From contig NZ_JAUFPR010000002.1 of the NCBI RefSeq assembly GCF_030409325.1, positions 372,001 to 436,000 of the forward strand: a DNA stretch of 64,000 nucleotides. Direction: 5' to 3'. The position numbers were made by a program, and so were the translations under genes. Under the pieces are notes generated by a model. The model had not been told where the DNA came from and made no database searches. It saw only the letters and a list, made by a program, of their open reading frames with translations. Numbering within the stretch: position 1 is the stretch's first letter; the number at the start of each line of letters is the position of its first letter. The DNA is from Mucilaginibacter aquaedulcis (GTDB lineage: Bacteria > Bacteroidota > Bacteroidia > Sphingobacteriales > Sphingobacteriaceae). Shown one piece after another: positions 17,142 to 26,517 of this stretch.

Positions 17142-17927
17142 ATGGTACTAATGTTAAAACGCGCTTTTTTTTTATTTTTATTGATGCTAATGAGCAATAT
17201 ATTATTTGCTCAAAAAGTTCAAATTGATGCGGAGCGTTGGATAACAAAATCATTAGGTAGTTTATATTTTTCGGACAAAAAGGTATACTATAATTTTGTT
17301 GGCTTTGCCGGGAGTAAGGCTAATTATAGTGTTGTAAACGATACCCTCATCATGTCGGATATTTATCATAGCAGTAATGATAACTTTAAAAAAGAGCGTC
17401 GTGAAAATTTTAAATTCTTAATTAGACATATAGATTATAACCGACTTTATTTAAAAGCCATTGAACCCAATGCTATTAAATTAGCTGGTAACACAACCTA
17501 TGAATTTCTGAATTTTAAGAATAGTTACGATAAGGATATTAAATTTTCAAAGATCTATTTTTTATCCTCAACCTGCTTTGGAGATTGCCCTCAACTCGGC
17601 ATTGAAATTTGGCCTAATGGCGATTATCATTTAAAAGCCGGTGAACATGCCAATCCATATAAAGGCGATTATACCGGTAAATTATCAACGGCTCAAATGG
17701 ACACCCTGAATTATTGGTTAAAACATAGTGAGCTAAAAAAAATGATAAATTGGGAACAGGGCAACCAAGTGGTTGATGCGCCAAATTATTACTTCGCTAT
17801 TGATTTTAGTAATACGAAAAAAAAACTGAGTATTACTACTAATGAGTCACCGCTTAACATTATTGATCTGGTTAATTTCATGGTTACATCTTATAAAAAA
17901 GTAAACCTTACTCCGGTTAAGAAGTAA
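17142..17927 (+). CDS. Exported protein with DUF6438-like domain
   Basis: 261 aa with a signal peptide (hydrophobic 8-22, ending near FAQK). The C-terminal half matches the DUF6438 pattern as I remember it: TCFGDCPQLGIEIWPNGDYHL, then a G-Y-T-G-K-L stretch and a helix. The two Cys in CFGDC may form a disulfide in the periplasm. Function unknown. It starts 42 bases after the HAD gene and may be co-transcribed with it. Confidence 0.75.
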   Translation: MVLMLKRAFFLFLLMLMSNILFAQKVQIDAERWITKSLGSLYFSDKKVYYNFVGFAGSKANYSVVNDTLIMSDIYHSSNDNFKKERRENFKFLIRHIDYNRLYLKAIEPNAIKLAGNTTYEFLNFKNSYDKDIKFSKIYFLSSTCFGDCPQLGIEIWPNGDYHLKAGEHANPYKGDYTGKLSTAQMDTLNYWLKHSELKKMINWEQGNQVVDAPNYYFAIDFSNTKKKLSITTNESPLNIIDLVNFMVTSYKKVNLTPVKK

Positions 17928-18019
17928 ACCTGCGGTAATACGGTTAGCTTATCCATAAGTTTTGGTTATGTATTGTTTACTTATTAAGTTTTTGTAGTTT
18001 AGATAAAAAATATCAACTA

Positions 18020-18403
18020 ATGAAAACCCGAACCAAAACAATTATCATTCTCGTAATACTTTTATTGATAACAGGTTTTGTTTACCAGCGTTATTATTTT
18101 GTTTTTGGCGAAGGCGCGAAAGCTGGTACCATGAACTATTTTGTAAAAAAGGGTTACATGTTTAAAACCTATGAAGGCCGTTTAATACAAAGTGGAATAA
18201 AAACGCCTGCCCAGGGTGGTAATATAGGTTCAAATGAATTTATGTTTTCGGTTACCGACGAAAAGGTTGCTCAAAAGCTAAGCGACAATGCAGGATCTTA
18301 TCTTGAATTACATTATAAAGAATATTTACACACACTGCCATGGCGCGGCGTAAGTGTATTTGTTGTGGATAGCATTATCTCAGCAAAACCAGTAAATCAA
18401 TAA
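18020..18403 (+). CDS. Small membrane-anchored protein, unknown function
   Basis: 127 aa: a basic N-terminus, one hydrophobic helix (residues 7-24) and a soluble domain of beta character (YEGRLIQSGIKTPAQGG, FMFSVTDEKVAQKL). Relatives in Bacteroidota are, as I recall, sometimes mislabelled 6-phosphogluconate dehydrogenase, but no dehydrogenase motif is present. The soluble part probably lies in the periplasm. Convergent with the next gene, with no space between. Confidence 0.75.
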   Translation: MKTRTKTIIILVILLLITGFVYQRYYFVFGEGAKAGTMNYFVKKGYMFKTYEGRLIQSGIKTPAQGGNIGSNEFMFSVTDEKVAQKLSDNAGSYLELHYKEYLHTLPWRGVSVFVVDSIISAKPVNQ

Positions 18404-18727
18404 TTACAAAAGCTCATCGGCTTTGCCTGAATTAGCTGTTTCAATTTTACTCAGATTATAATTTAACTGCCCATTTTTATTAATGGCTTTTATTAAACCT
18501 TTATTGAATAAATAGTTAAGCACGTCCTCCGCATTTTTTTGATGTGTTACTAATGATATCTCGGGAGCAAGTAAGCTTAATTTAATACCAACTTCATCTG
18601 CTGTGGCTTCTTTTAATTGGGCCAGCGCATATACTACATTGTTTTGAGTACAAGTATTGGTATCATACTCATGAGGTACATGCAGCGGCTTGTATTCACT
18701 CAGGAAATCCTGATCAGGGGTTTTCAT
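18404..18727 (-). CDS. Small predicted winged-helix protein, unknown function
   Basis: 107 aa, soluble, not recognised. The central part (YALAQLKEATADEVGIKL, DVLNYLFNKGLIKAINKNG) has the helix-turn-helix-wing rhythm of a MarR/Rrf2-type winged helix, but this is a guess from pattern. It lies 24 bases after a DUF2383 gene in the same direction, so the two likely form an operon divergent from the kai genes. Confidence 0.6.
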   Translation of the reverse strand: MKTPDQDFLSEYKPLHVPHEYDTNTCTQNNVVYALAQLKEATADEVGIKLSLLAPEISLVTHQKNAEDVLNYLFNKGLIKAINKNGQLNYNLSKIETANSGKADELL

Positions 18728-18751
18728 GATAATTAATTTTATTTAAAACAG

Positions 18752-19222
18752 TTATACATTCGCGGTATCACGCAATGATTTAATAGTATCGTGTGCAATT
18801 CTTAAACTCTCCAGATGGTTATTTAGTATAGATACCACCTTTTCATCTTGCCAGATAAGTTCTTTATCATCTAAAGCAGTACGATAAGCTTTTTTTGCAA
18901 TATCCTCGCCGCGTTCGCAATCAGATAAAATACTGTGCCTGTCCTTATTTATAAATGCTGCTTTTACATCCATCCAGGCGTGATAAAACTTGCCAGATAA
19001 TGTAGTGCCATCTGTTGGGTCACCACCCAAAACATGAATGTATTCCCTTAACTCAGAAACGTTGTTTTTACTTTGATCAATATATTCATTGAAAAGCAAA
19101 TTCAAGCCGGTTTCTTCTGTGTTTTCAATCGCTTTTTCATAACCGGCAACGCGGTCGTTATTGATCCTGATCAAATCATTAAGTGCTGATATTTGATGCT
19201 GTATATGCTGTAAAACTCCCAT
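18752..19222 (-). CDS. PA2169 family four-helix-bundle protein (DUF2383)
   Basis: Ferritin-like four-helix bundle of the PA2169/YciE-neighbour type, often found among general stress genes; biochemical role unknown. The sequence is all helix with the family phrases LNDLIRINNDRVAGYEKA, GGDPTDGTTLSGKFYHAWMDVKA and DCERGEDIAKKAY. I start at MGVLQHIQHQ (156 aa); the frame opens 10 codons earlier with a hydrophobic run that does not fit the fold. Divergent from kaiC across a 466-base gap that holds a palindrome. Confidence 0.85.
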   Translation of the reverse strand: MGVLQHIQHQISALNDLIRINNDRVAGYEKAIENTEETGLNLLFNEYIDQSKNNVSELREYIHVLGGDPTDGTTLSGKFYHAWMDVKAAFINKDRHSILSDCERGEDIAKKAYRTALDDKELIWQDEKVVSILNNHLESLRIAHDTIKSLRDTANV

Positions 19223-19688
19223 GACTATTGTTTTAAATAATAAACATATCAAATGAGTTAATGTTTTCTATTTACAGTAATAAGTAAACTGAAAATAAAG
19301 TGACATTTTATAGAATCTTATTTCCTGCAAATCCATTTCAAAAGGTATTTCGTATTATTTAAAACTGCTTCAAAAACCTATAGATTAAGTAAATTAATCT
19401 ATAGATAATAACGGGTTCTATTTATTAAATTTTATGAAATTAAATAAGTAATTAAAATATTTTTTCATTACTTGTAGCTGTAAAATGCAATGCAGGTATT
19501 CATAATCGCGACTTATAAGAATTAATAATTATGAGCAATGTCAATAATATCCGTTCGCGATAATTAAAAGATATAATTTACATATTAAAAACAATTTGTG
19601 CCTCTTTGTTATTTATAAACCATTTGGTGCAAAAAATAACTGACCAATTAAAGTCAAGTTATCTAAATCAATCAAATATTTGTTTACA
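19223..19688. other. Long AT-rich regulatory gap between the DUF2383 gene and kaiC
   Basis: No coding frame. It contains a perfect 11-base palindrome (19378-19404) and a widely spaced inverted pair ATCGCGA (about 19506) / TCGCGAT (about 19556). TTTG boxes near 19594-19612 could be -33 elements for kaiC, but no clean TAnnTTTG follows. Confidence 0.55.
19378..19404. repeat. Perfect palindrome upstream of the kai operon
   Basis: CTATAGATTAA (19378-19388) and its exact complement (19394-19404) around 5 bases. It lies between two divergent transcription units and has no T run after it, so an operator is more likely than a terminator. Confidence 0.55.
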
Positions 19689-21428
19689 ATGACTAAATCT
19701 CAAAAGAAACAACAACTCAATATTAAAATGTTACCCAAAACACCAACCGGGATTTCGGGGTTAGATGAGATAACTGATGGTGGCTTACCTATGGGTCGGC
19801 CTACGCTTATTTGCGGCGAAGCAGGTTGTGGTAAAACGCTCATGTCACTTGAATTTATTGTACGTGGTGCAACAACCTACAATGAGCCAGGTGTCTTTAT
19901 GGCTTTTGAAGAAAAAGCAGAAGAACTGGCCATGAATGTAGCTTCGCTTGGTTTCGACCTTCAAAAACTGCAGGAACAAAATAAAGTGAGGCTTGACCAT
20001 GTGCATATTGACCGAAGCGAAATTGAAGAAACCGGTGAGTATGATCTGGAAGGCTTGTTCATTAGATTAGGTTACGCTATAGATAGCATAGGAGCCAAAA
20101 GGGTAGTGTTGGATACGCTTGAAAATTTATTTTCGGGCCTGAGTAATCAAACAATATTAAGGGCCGAATTGCGCCGTCTTTTTGGGTTTTTAAAAGACAA
20201 AGGTGTTACCGCTATTATAACCGGCGAAAGAGGTGAAGGAACGTCATTAACACGCCAGGGACTGGAGGAATACGTTTCCGATTGTGTAATATTACTTGAC
20301 CATCGTGTTATTAATCAGATATCAACCAGAAGACTTCGCGTTGTAAAATACCGTGGTTCTCAACATGGTACCAATGAGTATCCGTTTTTAATCGATGAAG
20401 ATGGTATTTCGGTATTGCCGGTGACTTCGTTAAGGCTGGAAAAAGATGTATCATCAGAAAGAATACCATCAGGTATTCCGGCTTTGGATGAAATGCTCGG
20501 CGGGCACGGGTTTTTCAAGGGAAGCAGTGTGTTGGTATCAGGCACAGCTGGCACAGGTAAAACCAGTATAGCAGCTTATTTTGCTAATGAAACGTGTAGT
20601 CAGAAAAAAAAGTGCATGTATTTTGCATTTGAAGAATCGCCCAATCAGATCATTCGTAACATGCAATCCATTAATGTTAACCTTAAACAGTATGTTGATA
20701 ATGGATTATTGAAGTTTCACGCCTCCAGACCAACGCTTTATGGTTTAGAAATGCATTTGGTATCTATTTATAAACTCATCAAACAGTTTAGGCCAGATGC
20801 GGTGATACTTGATCCGATTACCAATTTAATTACTGTTGGATCTGTAAGTGAAGTAAAATCAATGTTGGTACGCTTGATTGATTTTTTACAGGAAGAGCAA
20901 ATCACCGTGATGTTTACAGCATTATCCTTAAATACTATTGTAAGCGAACAAACAGACGAGGGCGTATCATCCTTAGTAGATGCCTGGTTATTGGTTAGGG
21001 ATATTGAAGCAAATGGAGAGCGTAACAGGGGAATGTATATCATGAAATCGCGCGGTATGAAACATTCTAACCAGGTACGCGAATTTATTATAACAGATAA
21101 GGGACTTGACCTCGTGGATGTTTATCTGGGTCCTGAAGGCGTATTAACCGGATCTGCAAGGGAAGCTCAAAAACTAAAAGAAAAAACCGGCGTAGCTCTG
21201 CGCGATTTTGCTTTATCACGTAAGGATAAAGAGATCATGCGCAAGCGCAAAATGCTGGAAGCCAAAATATCTAATTTACAAGCAGAGTTTGAATCGACAG
21301 AGGAAGAATTGAATAAAATTTATATTGAAGAAGATCTGAAGCAGCAGATTATTGAAAAAAATCGGGATGAGATAACCAAAATGAGAAGAGGATTTGAACC
21401 CGAAACCAAAATCAGGAGGAAAAAGTAA
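19689..21428 (+). CDS. kaiC: KaiC-type circadian-clock ATPase/kinase
   Basis: Double RecA-fold ATPase. In cyanobacteria KaiC is the clock hexamer that autophosphorylates in its second domain. Domain CI has Walker A GEAGCGKT (residues 43-50) and catalytic EE in FEEKAEE; CII has Walker A GTAGTGKT (285-292) and FEESPNQ. The phosphosite region reads TDEGVSS (422-428), so the cyanobacterial Ser-Thr pair is Ser-Ser (S427, S428). A C-terminal charged coiled coil (about 500-579) is longer than the cyanobacterial tail. I use the ATG at 19689; a TTG lies 9 bases earlier. The stop overlaps the next kaiB start. Confidence 0.95.
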   Translation: MTKSQKKQQLNIKMLPKTPTGISGLDEITDGGLPMGRPTLICGEAGCGKTLMSLEFIVRGATTYNEPGVFMAFEEKAEELAMNVASLGFDLQKLQEQNKVRLDHVHIDRSEIEETGEYDLEGLFIRLGYAIDSIGAKRVVLDTLENLFSGLSNQTILRAELRRLFGFLKDKGVTAIITGERGEGTSLTRQGLEEYVSDCVILLDHRVINQISTRRLRVVKYRGSQHGTNEYPFLIDEDGISVLPVTSLRLEKDVSSERIPSGIPALDEMLGGHGFFKGSSVLVSGTAGTGKTSIAAYFANETCSQKKKCMYFAFEESPNQIIRNMQSINVNLKQYVDNGLLKFHASRPTLYGLEMHLVSIYKLIKQFRPDAVILDPITNLITVGSVSEVKSMLVRLIDFLQEEQITVMFTALSLNTIVSEQTDEGVSSLVDAWLLVRDIEANGERNRGMYIMKSRGMKHSNQVREFIITDKGLDLVDVYLGPEGVLTGSAREAQKLKEKTGVALRDFALSRKDKEIMRKRKMLEAKISNLQAEFESTEEELNKIYIEEDLKQQIIEKNRDEITKMRRGFEPETKIRRKK

Positions 21429-21715
21429 TGGAAGAGGAAGTAATAAATTATGAATTAAGGTTATATATTGCAGGCAAAACAGCAAAATCTGTAACTGCTT
21501 TGGCTAATCTTAAAAAATATTGTGAAGAACATTTAAAAGGACAATATACCATTGAAGTCATTGACCTTTTAGTTAAGCCTCAATTGGCCGAGGGAGACCA
21601 GATATTTGCCATACCTACATTGGTAAGGAAAGTACCTGAGCCTATCCGTAAAATAATCGGAGATCTTTCAAACGAAGAGAAAGTATTAGTGGGATTAAAT
21701 ATTCGCCCACGTTAA
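21428..21715 (+). CDS. kaiB: KaiB family protein (first copy)
   Basis: Small thioredoxin-like protein that binds KaiC; in cyanobacteria it switches fold and recruits output kinases. 95 aa with the family pattern [62 protein letters not shown]. It starts in the last base of the kaiC stop codon, so translation is coupled. Eleven bases separate it from a second kaiB. Confidence 0.95.
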   Translation: MEEEVINYELRLYIAGKTAKSVTALANLKKYCEEHLKGQYTIEVIDLLVKPQLAEGDQIFAIPTLVRKVPEPIRKIIGDLSNEEKVLVGLNIRPR

Positions 21716-21725
21716 ATTAAAACTA

Positions 21726-22061
21726 ATGTCTGAACAAGATCAATCTCCTTTATATAACAATCACTTAATTAATGAGAGTGAGCAGCATGTTTTCAAGTTA
21801 CGTTTATTCATAACAGGAGCATCACCCAACTCTTCACGCGCAATATCAAATCTCAAAGATATTTGTGAAACCCATTTAAGGGATAATTATGATCTGGAAA
21901 TTATTGATGTTTATCAGCAACCTTTGATTGCGGAGAAAGAGCAGATCATTGCTTTGCCTTTACTGATTAAAAAGGCGCCAGGTGTGGAACGAAGATTGAT
22001 AGGAGATATGTCTGATACCAGTAAGGTATTAAGAGGGCTTGGTTTACACACAGAAAATTAA
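21726..22061 (+). CDS. kaiB: KaiB family protein (second copy)
   Basis: 111 aa, with a 20-residue acidic N-terminal extension before the KaiB core (LRLFITGASPNSSRAISNLK, YDLEIIDVYQQPLIAEKEQIIALPLLIKKAPGVERRLIGDMS). It clearly differs from the first copy, so it is a diverged duplicate rather than a recent tandem copy. The last base of its stop codon is the first base of the histidine kinase ATG. Confidence 0.95.
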   Translation: MSEQDQSPLYNNHLINESEQHVFKLRLFITGASPNSSRAISNLKDICETHLRDNYDLEIIDVYQQPLIAEKEQIIALPLLIKKAPGVERRLIGDMSDTSKVLRGLGLHTEN

Positions 22062-23725
22062 TGGAGCAGGCTAAACATACATATGATGAGCTGGTGAATC
22101 GTAATAAGGAGCTTCAGATTCAATTAGAAGAGGCTACTGATACTATTGAAGCTATTCGAAGTGGGCAGGTTGATGCACTTATAGTTAAAGGTGATGATGG
22201 GCATCAATTATATACCCTTAAAACTGCCGACCAAACCTACCGCGTTTTCATAGAAAAAATGAATGAGGGTGCGGTAACACTTAACCGGTTCGGAGTTATC
22301 TTATATTGTAATTCTCGTTTTGCAACTATGATGAATTTGTCGCTTGAAAAAGTGATAGGACTCAGTTTTGAAACATTCATTCCGGAAATATCTGAAGATA
22401 AATTTAATGAATTGATCAAGAAGGGATGGTATGAGGATTGTAAAGGCGAAATACTGCTGGCTAATAAGGAATTTCAATTAACACCTTGTCTGGTATCATG
22501 TACAACTCTTGATTTGGACGAAGGTACCGCGCTGAGTCTTATTTTAACAGATCTTACCAGCCAGAAAGAGGCTGAATGGGAGCTTAAAGTAAAAAATGAG
22601 CAACTATTAATAGCTCAAAATGCCGCCGAAAAATTGAATAACGAATTGGAGGATACCGTAAGGGAACGTACAAATGATTTATTGATAAGCCGGGAGCATT
22701 TTAAATTATTGGCCAATAATATCCCCCAAATGACCTGGACAAATTTGCCCGGTGGTGAGGTTGACTTTTATAACCAGCAATGGTATAACTATACCGGTAG
22801 GCGGTATGGTGAAACGGCAGGTTGGGGTTGGCAGCAAATTGTGCACCCGGATGATTTGTCAAACACCATGGATAAGTACATCAATGCTTTAAAAACTGGT
22901 GAGGTATTTGAAGTTGAAAATCGTTATAAAAAATGGGACGATACTTATCGATGGCATTTAAACCGGGCTATACCACTGCATGACGATAAAGGGGAGATAA
23001 TTTTTTGGGTTGGAACCGCTACCGATATTGAGGATCAGAAAAAGGAGATGGATCGTAAAGATGAGTTTATTGGTATAGCAAGCCATGAACTCAAAACGCC
23101 ACTAACCAGTTTAAAAGGGTATTTGCAGCTTATCACTTCCTATAAAAAGGAAGAGGTGCCTCCTGTTGTGAAGCAGTATATTGAAAAAGCGAGCGTGGCG
23201 ATTAATAAACTGCAGCGCCTGGTGAATGATCTGCTTGATGTTAGTAAAATACAAGCCGGAAAACTTGAATACGCCTTAAGCAAGGTTAACCTCTCTGAAC
23301 TCATGGCCTCAGTGATTGAAAACGCAAGGCATATTTATCCTTCATACGAGTTTGAAAACCAATCGACATCCGAATTATATACAGAGGGTAATGCAGAAAG
23401 GTTAGAGCAGGTTTTAATGAATTTTATAAATAATGCTGTAAAATACTCACAATCAAATAAAGAGATTATTCTAAAAACATCAGTGAATGATAATACAGTG
23501 CGTGTTTCAGTAACTGATTTTGGCATAGGTTTATCAGAAGAGCAATTGGATAAAATATTTGAGCGTTTTTACCGTGTAGAAGATAAAAAATTTATGACGA
23601 GTGGCTTGGGTATGGGTCTTTATATCAGTACCGAAATCATTAATAATCATCATGGTAAAATAGGTGTAGAAAGTGAATTAGGTAAAGGGGCTACTTTTTA
23701 CTTTGAATTGCAGTTGATTGATTAA
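22061..23725 (+). CDS. Soluble PAS-domain sensor histidine kinase in the kai operon
   Basis: 554 aa, no membrane segment. An N-terminal coiled coil (residues 1-45) is followed by PAS 1 (about 60-170), a coiled coil (about 175-215), PAS 2 with PAC (about 220-335: GGEVDFYNQQWYNYTG, HPDDLSNTM), HisKA with phospho-His H342 in ASHELKTPLTS, and HATPase with NAVKYS, DFGIGL and GLGMGLYIS boxes. Its start overlaps the kaiB stop, so it is the fourth gene of the operon and the best candidate for the output kinase, analogous to SasA, though SasA has a KaiB-like domain that is absent here. No response regulator follows. Confidence 0.93.
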   Translation: MEQAKHTYDELVNRNKELQIQLEEATDTIEAIRSGQVDALIVKGDDGHQLYTLKTADQTYRVFIEKMNEGAVTLNRFGVILYCNSRFATMMNLSLEKVIGLSFETFIPEISEDKFNELIKKGWYEDCKGEILLANKEFQLTPCLVSCTTLDLDEGTALSLILTDLTSQKEAEWELKVKNEQLLIAQNAAEKLNNELEDTVRERTNDLLISREHFKLLANNIPQMTWTNLPGGEVDFYNQQWYNYTGRRYGETAGWGWQQIVHPDDLSNTMDKYINALKTGEVFEVENRYKKWDDTYRWHLNRAIPLHDDKGEIIFWVGTATDIEDQKKEMDRKDEFIGIASHELKTPLTSLKGYLQLITSYKKEEVPPVVKQYIEKASVAINKLQRLVNDLLDVSKIQAGKLEYALSKVNLSELMASVIENARHIYPSYEFENQSTSELYTEGNAERLEQVLMNFINNAVKYSQSNKEIILKTSVNDNTVRVSVTDFGIGLSEEQLDKIFERFYRVEDKKFMTSGLGMGLYISTEIINNHHGKIGVESELGKGATFYFELQLID

Positions 23726-23837
23726 GCAATCAATATTTATAAACTATTTTAAGCAAAAATTGCAGGTAAGATAAATACTTCAGATATTGATGGTAACCGA
23801 AATTTTCGGATCATATCGTTAAATAAACCTGTAAATT

Positions 23838-24614
23838 ATGTCGTCTTTTGATAACGGAAAAATATCACTTTTAACAAGCACAAATGGTGTAGCTACAATC
23901 AGTTTTTACCACCCTTCACAAAACTCATTACCATCTAATCTTTTAACTGAACTTACATCAGCTATAACAAAGGCTGATCGTGATGCCACCGTAAAGGTTA
24001 TTATATTAAAAAGCGAGGGAGATAGAACTTTTTGCGCAGGTGCAAGTTTTGATGAATTGATACAAATAAAGGACAAGGCAACAGGAGCGTTATTTTTCTC
24101 AGGCTTTGCAAATGTGATAAATGCCTGCCGCAAATCATCAAAAATTATTATAGTCCGTGTGCAGGGCAAAGCTGTTGGTGGTGGAGTAGGGCTGGCTGCT
24201 GTAGCCGATTATTGCCTGGCCAGTCAATTTGCGTCCATAAAGCTAAGTGAGTTAACCATCGGCATTGGGCCTTTTGTAATTTCACCGGCTGTAACCCGAA
24301 AAGTTGGTTTACCTGCTTTTAGTCAGCTTAGTATCCAGGCTTCTGAATTTCAAACAGCTCAATGGGCTTGCGATAAAGGCTTATATAACAATATTTATCC
24401 GGATATTATTTCGCTTGATGTCGGTGTTGATGAGCTTACGGAAAAACTTGTATCATATAATCCAGATGCGCTCAAGGCTTTAAAAGAAATATTATGGGAG
24501 GGGACAGAAAACTGGGATGAATTATTGAATGAACGGGCTGCCATAAGTGGAGAGCTGGTTTTATCAGCATTTACGCAGGAAGCATTACAACACTTTTTAG
24601 ACGGAAAAAAGTAA
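23838..24614 (+). CDS. Enoyl-CoA hydratase/isomerase family protein
   Basis: Crotonase-fold enzyme acting on acyl-CoA thioesters. 258 aa with CAGASFDELIQ and the oxyanion-hole segment VQGKAVGGGVGLAAVADYCLAS. The usual catalytic Glu pair is partly present (KLSELTIGIGPFV). A methylglutaconyl-CoA hydratase or a phenylacetate-pathway member is possible, but substrate cannot be assigned. Monocistronic, closed by a hairpin shared with the converging gene. Confidence 0.88.
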   Translation: MSSFDNGKISLLTSTNGVATISFYHPSQNSLPSNLLTELTSAITKADRDATVKVIILKSEGDRTFCAGASFDELIQIKDKATGALFFSGFANVINACRKSSKIIIVRVQGKAVGGGVGLAAVADYCLASQFASIKLSELTIGIGPFVISPAVTRKVGLPAFSQLSIQASEFQTAQWACDKGLYNNIYPDIISLDVGVDELTEKLVSYNPDALKALKEILWEGTENWDELLNERAAISGELVLSAFTQEALQHFLDGKK

Positions 24615-24641
24615 TATTGGAAATACAATATGTAATAACAT

Positions 24642-24674
24642 AAAAAAGCGCCTATTATCTTTAAGCGCTTTTTA
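24642..24674. terminator. Bidirectional terminator
   Basis: AAAAAGCGC / GCGCTTTTT stem with T or A runs on both flanks, between the enoyl-CoA hydratase and the converging Tyr-rich gene. Confidence 0.8.
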
Positions 24675-24680
24675 GCGTTA

Positions 24681-24950
24681 TTACCAGTGCCTATAATGGC
24701 GTGGTGAGCGATAGTAAACCGGTCGATGGTAATAACGAAACGGATAATACGGACGACGATAATAACCGCTATAACCATAATATACCGGACTGTTATAATA
24801 TGCATATGCAGGATACCCGCTTGCAATTAATACTCTGGTATGCGGATAATGGCCTCCAAATGTGGCTCCAATAGATATGGTTTGTGCTTTAGCAAATTGT
24901 ACTGAAAAAAGTATTGCTAAAGTTACAATTGAAAATTTAAGCAGTTTCAT
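24681..24950 (-). CDS. Small exported Tyr/Arg-rich protein
   Basis: 89 aa. A clear signal peptide (MKLLKFSIVTLAILFSVQFAKA) precedes a mature part of about 67 residues, roughly one third Tyr and rich in Arg, Pro and His (GYYRRPYYPFRYYHRP, YYRSPRHYRHW). There is no domain; it looks disordered, perhaps matrix or surface-binding. Many Bacteroidota have such short aromatic exported proteins of unknown role. Downstream of it lies a shared terminator. Confidence 0.7.
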   Translation of the reverse strand: MKLLKFSIVTLAILFSVQFAKAQTISIGATFGGHYPHTRVLIASGYPAYAYYNSPVYYGYSGYYRRPYYPFRYYHRPVYYRSPRHYRHW

Positions 24951-25148
24951 AAATCAAAAAATTAAAGTTAATACCTTAGTTATTTTAATTTATAGACTAT
25001 AAATCTCCCTTTAGGTTTAGTGGGTTTCTTTGAGAACCCCCAAGTCGTTATGATATTGCTATATTGAAATGTACGGAATAACCTAAATCGTTAATTGTGG
25101 GTGCCATTATTGTAAGTGAAACTATGATTTTGAAGTATAGATAATAGC

Positions 25149-25463
25149 TTACTCATTTTCATATAGTCTCAATTTGTTTTTTAAGTGACGTAAATCTTCC
25201 TGTGTTTTTTCAAAGCGGTCTAATAGATGAATAATGGCTTCGAGGCCTTCTATATTAATACCTAATTGATAAAGACTAATGAGTTTTTCAAGTTTCTGAA
25301 GTTCTGCTTTAGGTATAAATGTATCTTTATTAACAATAGTAACTTTTATCAGATCGGCCTCCTGTAACATTTCTACAAAATGGATCTCCACGTTGTGAAA
25401 CATACAAAACTCACTTGTTGAAATTAAACCTGTTGTTTTCATCTTCTTGCTAATTTGCTTCAC
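25149..25463 (-). CDS. CbpM-like chaperone modulator (MerR-type HTH)
   Basis: Small protein that in E. coli binds and inhibits the J-domain of CbpA. 104 aa with the MerR-like N-terminal helix-turn-helix ([20 protein letters not shown]), a strand pair, and a C-terminal helical/coiled segment ending in [12 protein letters not shown]. Its start overlaps the stop of the CbpA gene by 4 bases, the same arrangement as cbpA-cbpM elsewhere. An alternative start is the Met 7 codons in. Confidence 0.85.
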   Translation of the reverse strand: MKQISKKMKTTGLISTSEFCMFHNVEIHFVEMLQEADLIKVTIVNKDTFIPKAELQKLEKLISLYQLGINIEGLEAIIHLLDRFEKTQEDLRHLKNKLRLYENE

Positions 25464-26356
25464 GATTTTGAAAGTTCTTCAAAGAGTTGTTTTTGTTTGT
25501 CGGTAAGGTTTACAGGAATTTGAATGTCATAAGTAAGGTACAGGTCGCCAAATTCATTAGCTTTTTTGTAAACAGGCATACCTTTTCCTTTGAGTTTTAC
25601 TTTGGTGCCGTTTTGTGTTTCAGGTTTTACTTTAACCTTTACTTTGCCTGTTAAAGTGTCGGCCATTATTTCGCCGCCAAGTATAGCAATATAAAGGTCA
25701 AGTTTGATGGTAGCATATAAATTGATGCCATCACGTTTAAAGCGTGCATCATCGCTAATAGCAAATTTAATATAGAGGTCACCGGCCGGGCCATTATTTA
25801 CTCCTGCGCCGCCATGTCCCGTTATTTTAATAGTTTGTCCGTTTTCTATTCCAGCAGGTATATTTATTCTGATACTTTTCCCATTTACAGTTAATGTACG
25901 TTTGTGGGTTTCCGCAATATCTTGTAGAGTTAAATGCAATTCAGAATTAAAATCTTGTCCGCGATATTTAGTTTGCCGGCTTCCTCCACCACCGAACATA
26001 GATTTAAAGAAATCAGAAAAATCGCCGCCGCCAAAACTTTCGCTGTCAGTAAAGTTTCCAAAACCACCAGCACCGCCGTAACTACCTTGCCTGCTTTGTT
26101 GTTGCCTTGCCTGTTGTTCATAAGCTTCACCATGCTGCCAATTTTCGCCGTACTTATCATATTTGGCACGTTTTTCCGGGTCACTCAATACTTCGTTGGC
26201 TTCATTTAGTTCCTGGAATTTTTTATGAGCATCTGCATTATCAGGGTTAAGATCGGGATGGTATTTGCGCGCCAGCTTTCGGTAAGCATTTTTGATGTCT
26301 TTATCTGAAGCTGTTTTACTTACGCCCAATGTTTTGTAATAATCAATGAAAGCCAT
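25460..26356 (-). CDS. cbpA: CbpA-type DnaJ co-chaperone
   Basis: Type-B J-protein that stimulates DnaK and binds curved DNA in E. coli. J-domain with HPD at residues 33-35, a Gly/Phe- and Gln-rich linker (about 75-130), then two C-terminal beta-sandwich domains ([44 protein letters not shown]). The zinc-finger repeats of true DnaJ are absent. 298 aa fits CbpA. First gene of the cbpA-cbpM operon. Confidence 0.93.
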   Translation of the reverse strand: MAFIDYYKTLGVSKTASDKDIKNAYRKLARKYHPDLNPDNADAHKKFQELNEANEVLSDPEKRAKYDKYGENWQHGEAYEQQARQQQSRQGSYGGAGGFGNFTDSESFGGGDFSDFFKSMFGGGGSRQTKYRGQDFNSELHLTLQDIAETHKRTLTVNGKSIRINIPAGIENGQTIKITGHGGAGVNNGPAGDLYIKFAISDDARFKRDGINLYATIKLDLYIAILGGEIMADTLTGKVKVKVKPETQNGTKVKLKGKGMPVYKKANEFGDLYLTYDIQIPVNLTDKQKQLFEELSKS

Positions 26357-26455
26357 ATCAAGTGTAAAATATCTCAGTACTTATTGTTAACCCTAAATAT
26401 ACGGCTTAGTTTTTGGCTGTAAAGATTTTTAATGATTGTTCATCCATAAGAATTA

Positions 26456-26484
26456 TTTGACTATATATAAATTTTATACTTTTA
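26456..26484 (+). promoter_or_regulatory. Promoter of the cupin gene
   Basis: TTTG at 26456-26459 and TACTTTTA at 26477-26484, 17 bases apart, close to the Bacteroidota -33/-7 pattern and about 33 bases before the cupin ATG. Confidence 0.55.
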
Positions 26485-26517
26485 CATCAAGCCTGCTTTA
26501 CACAGTGCCTAAAAGTT

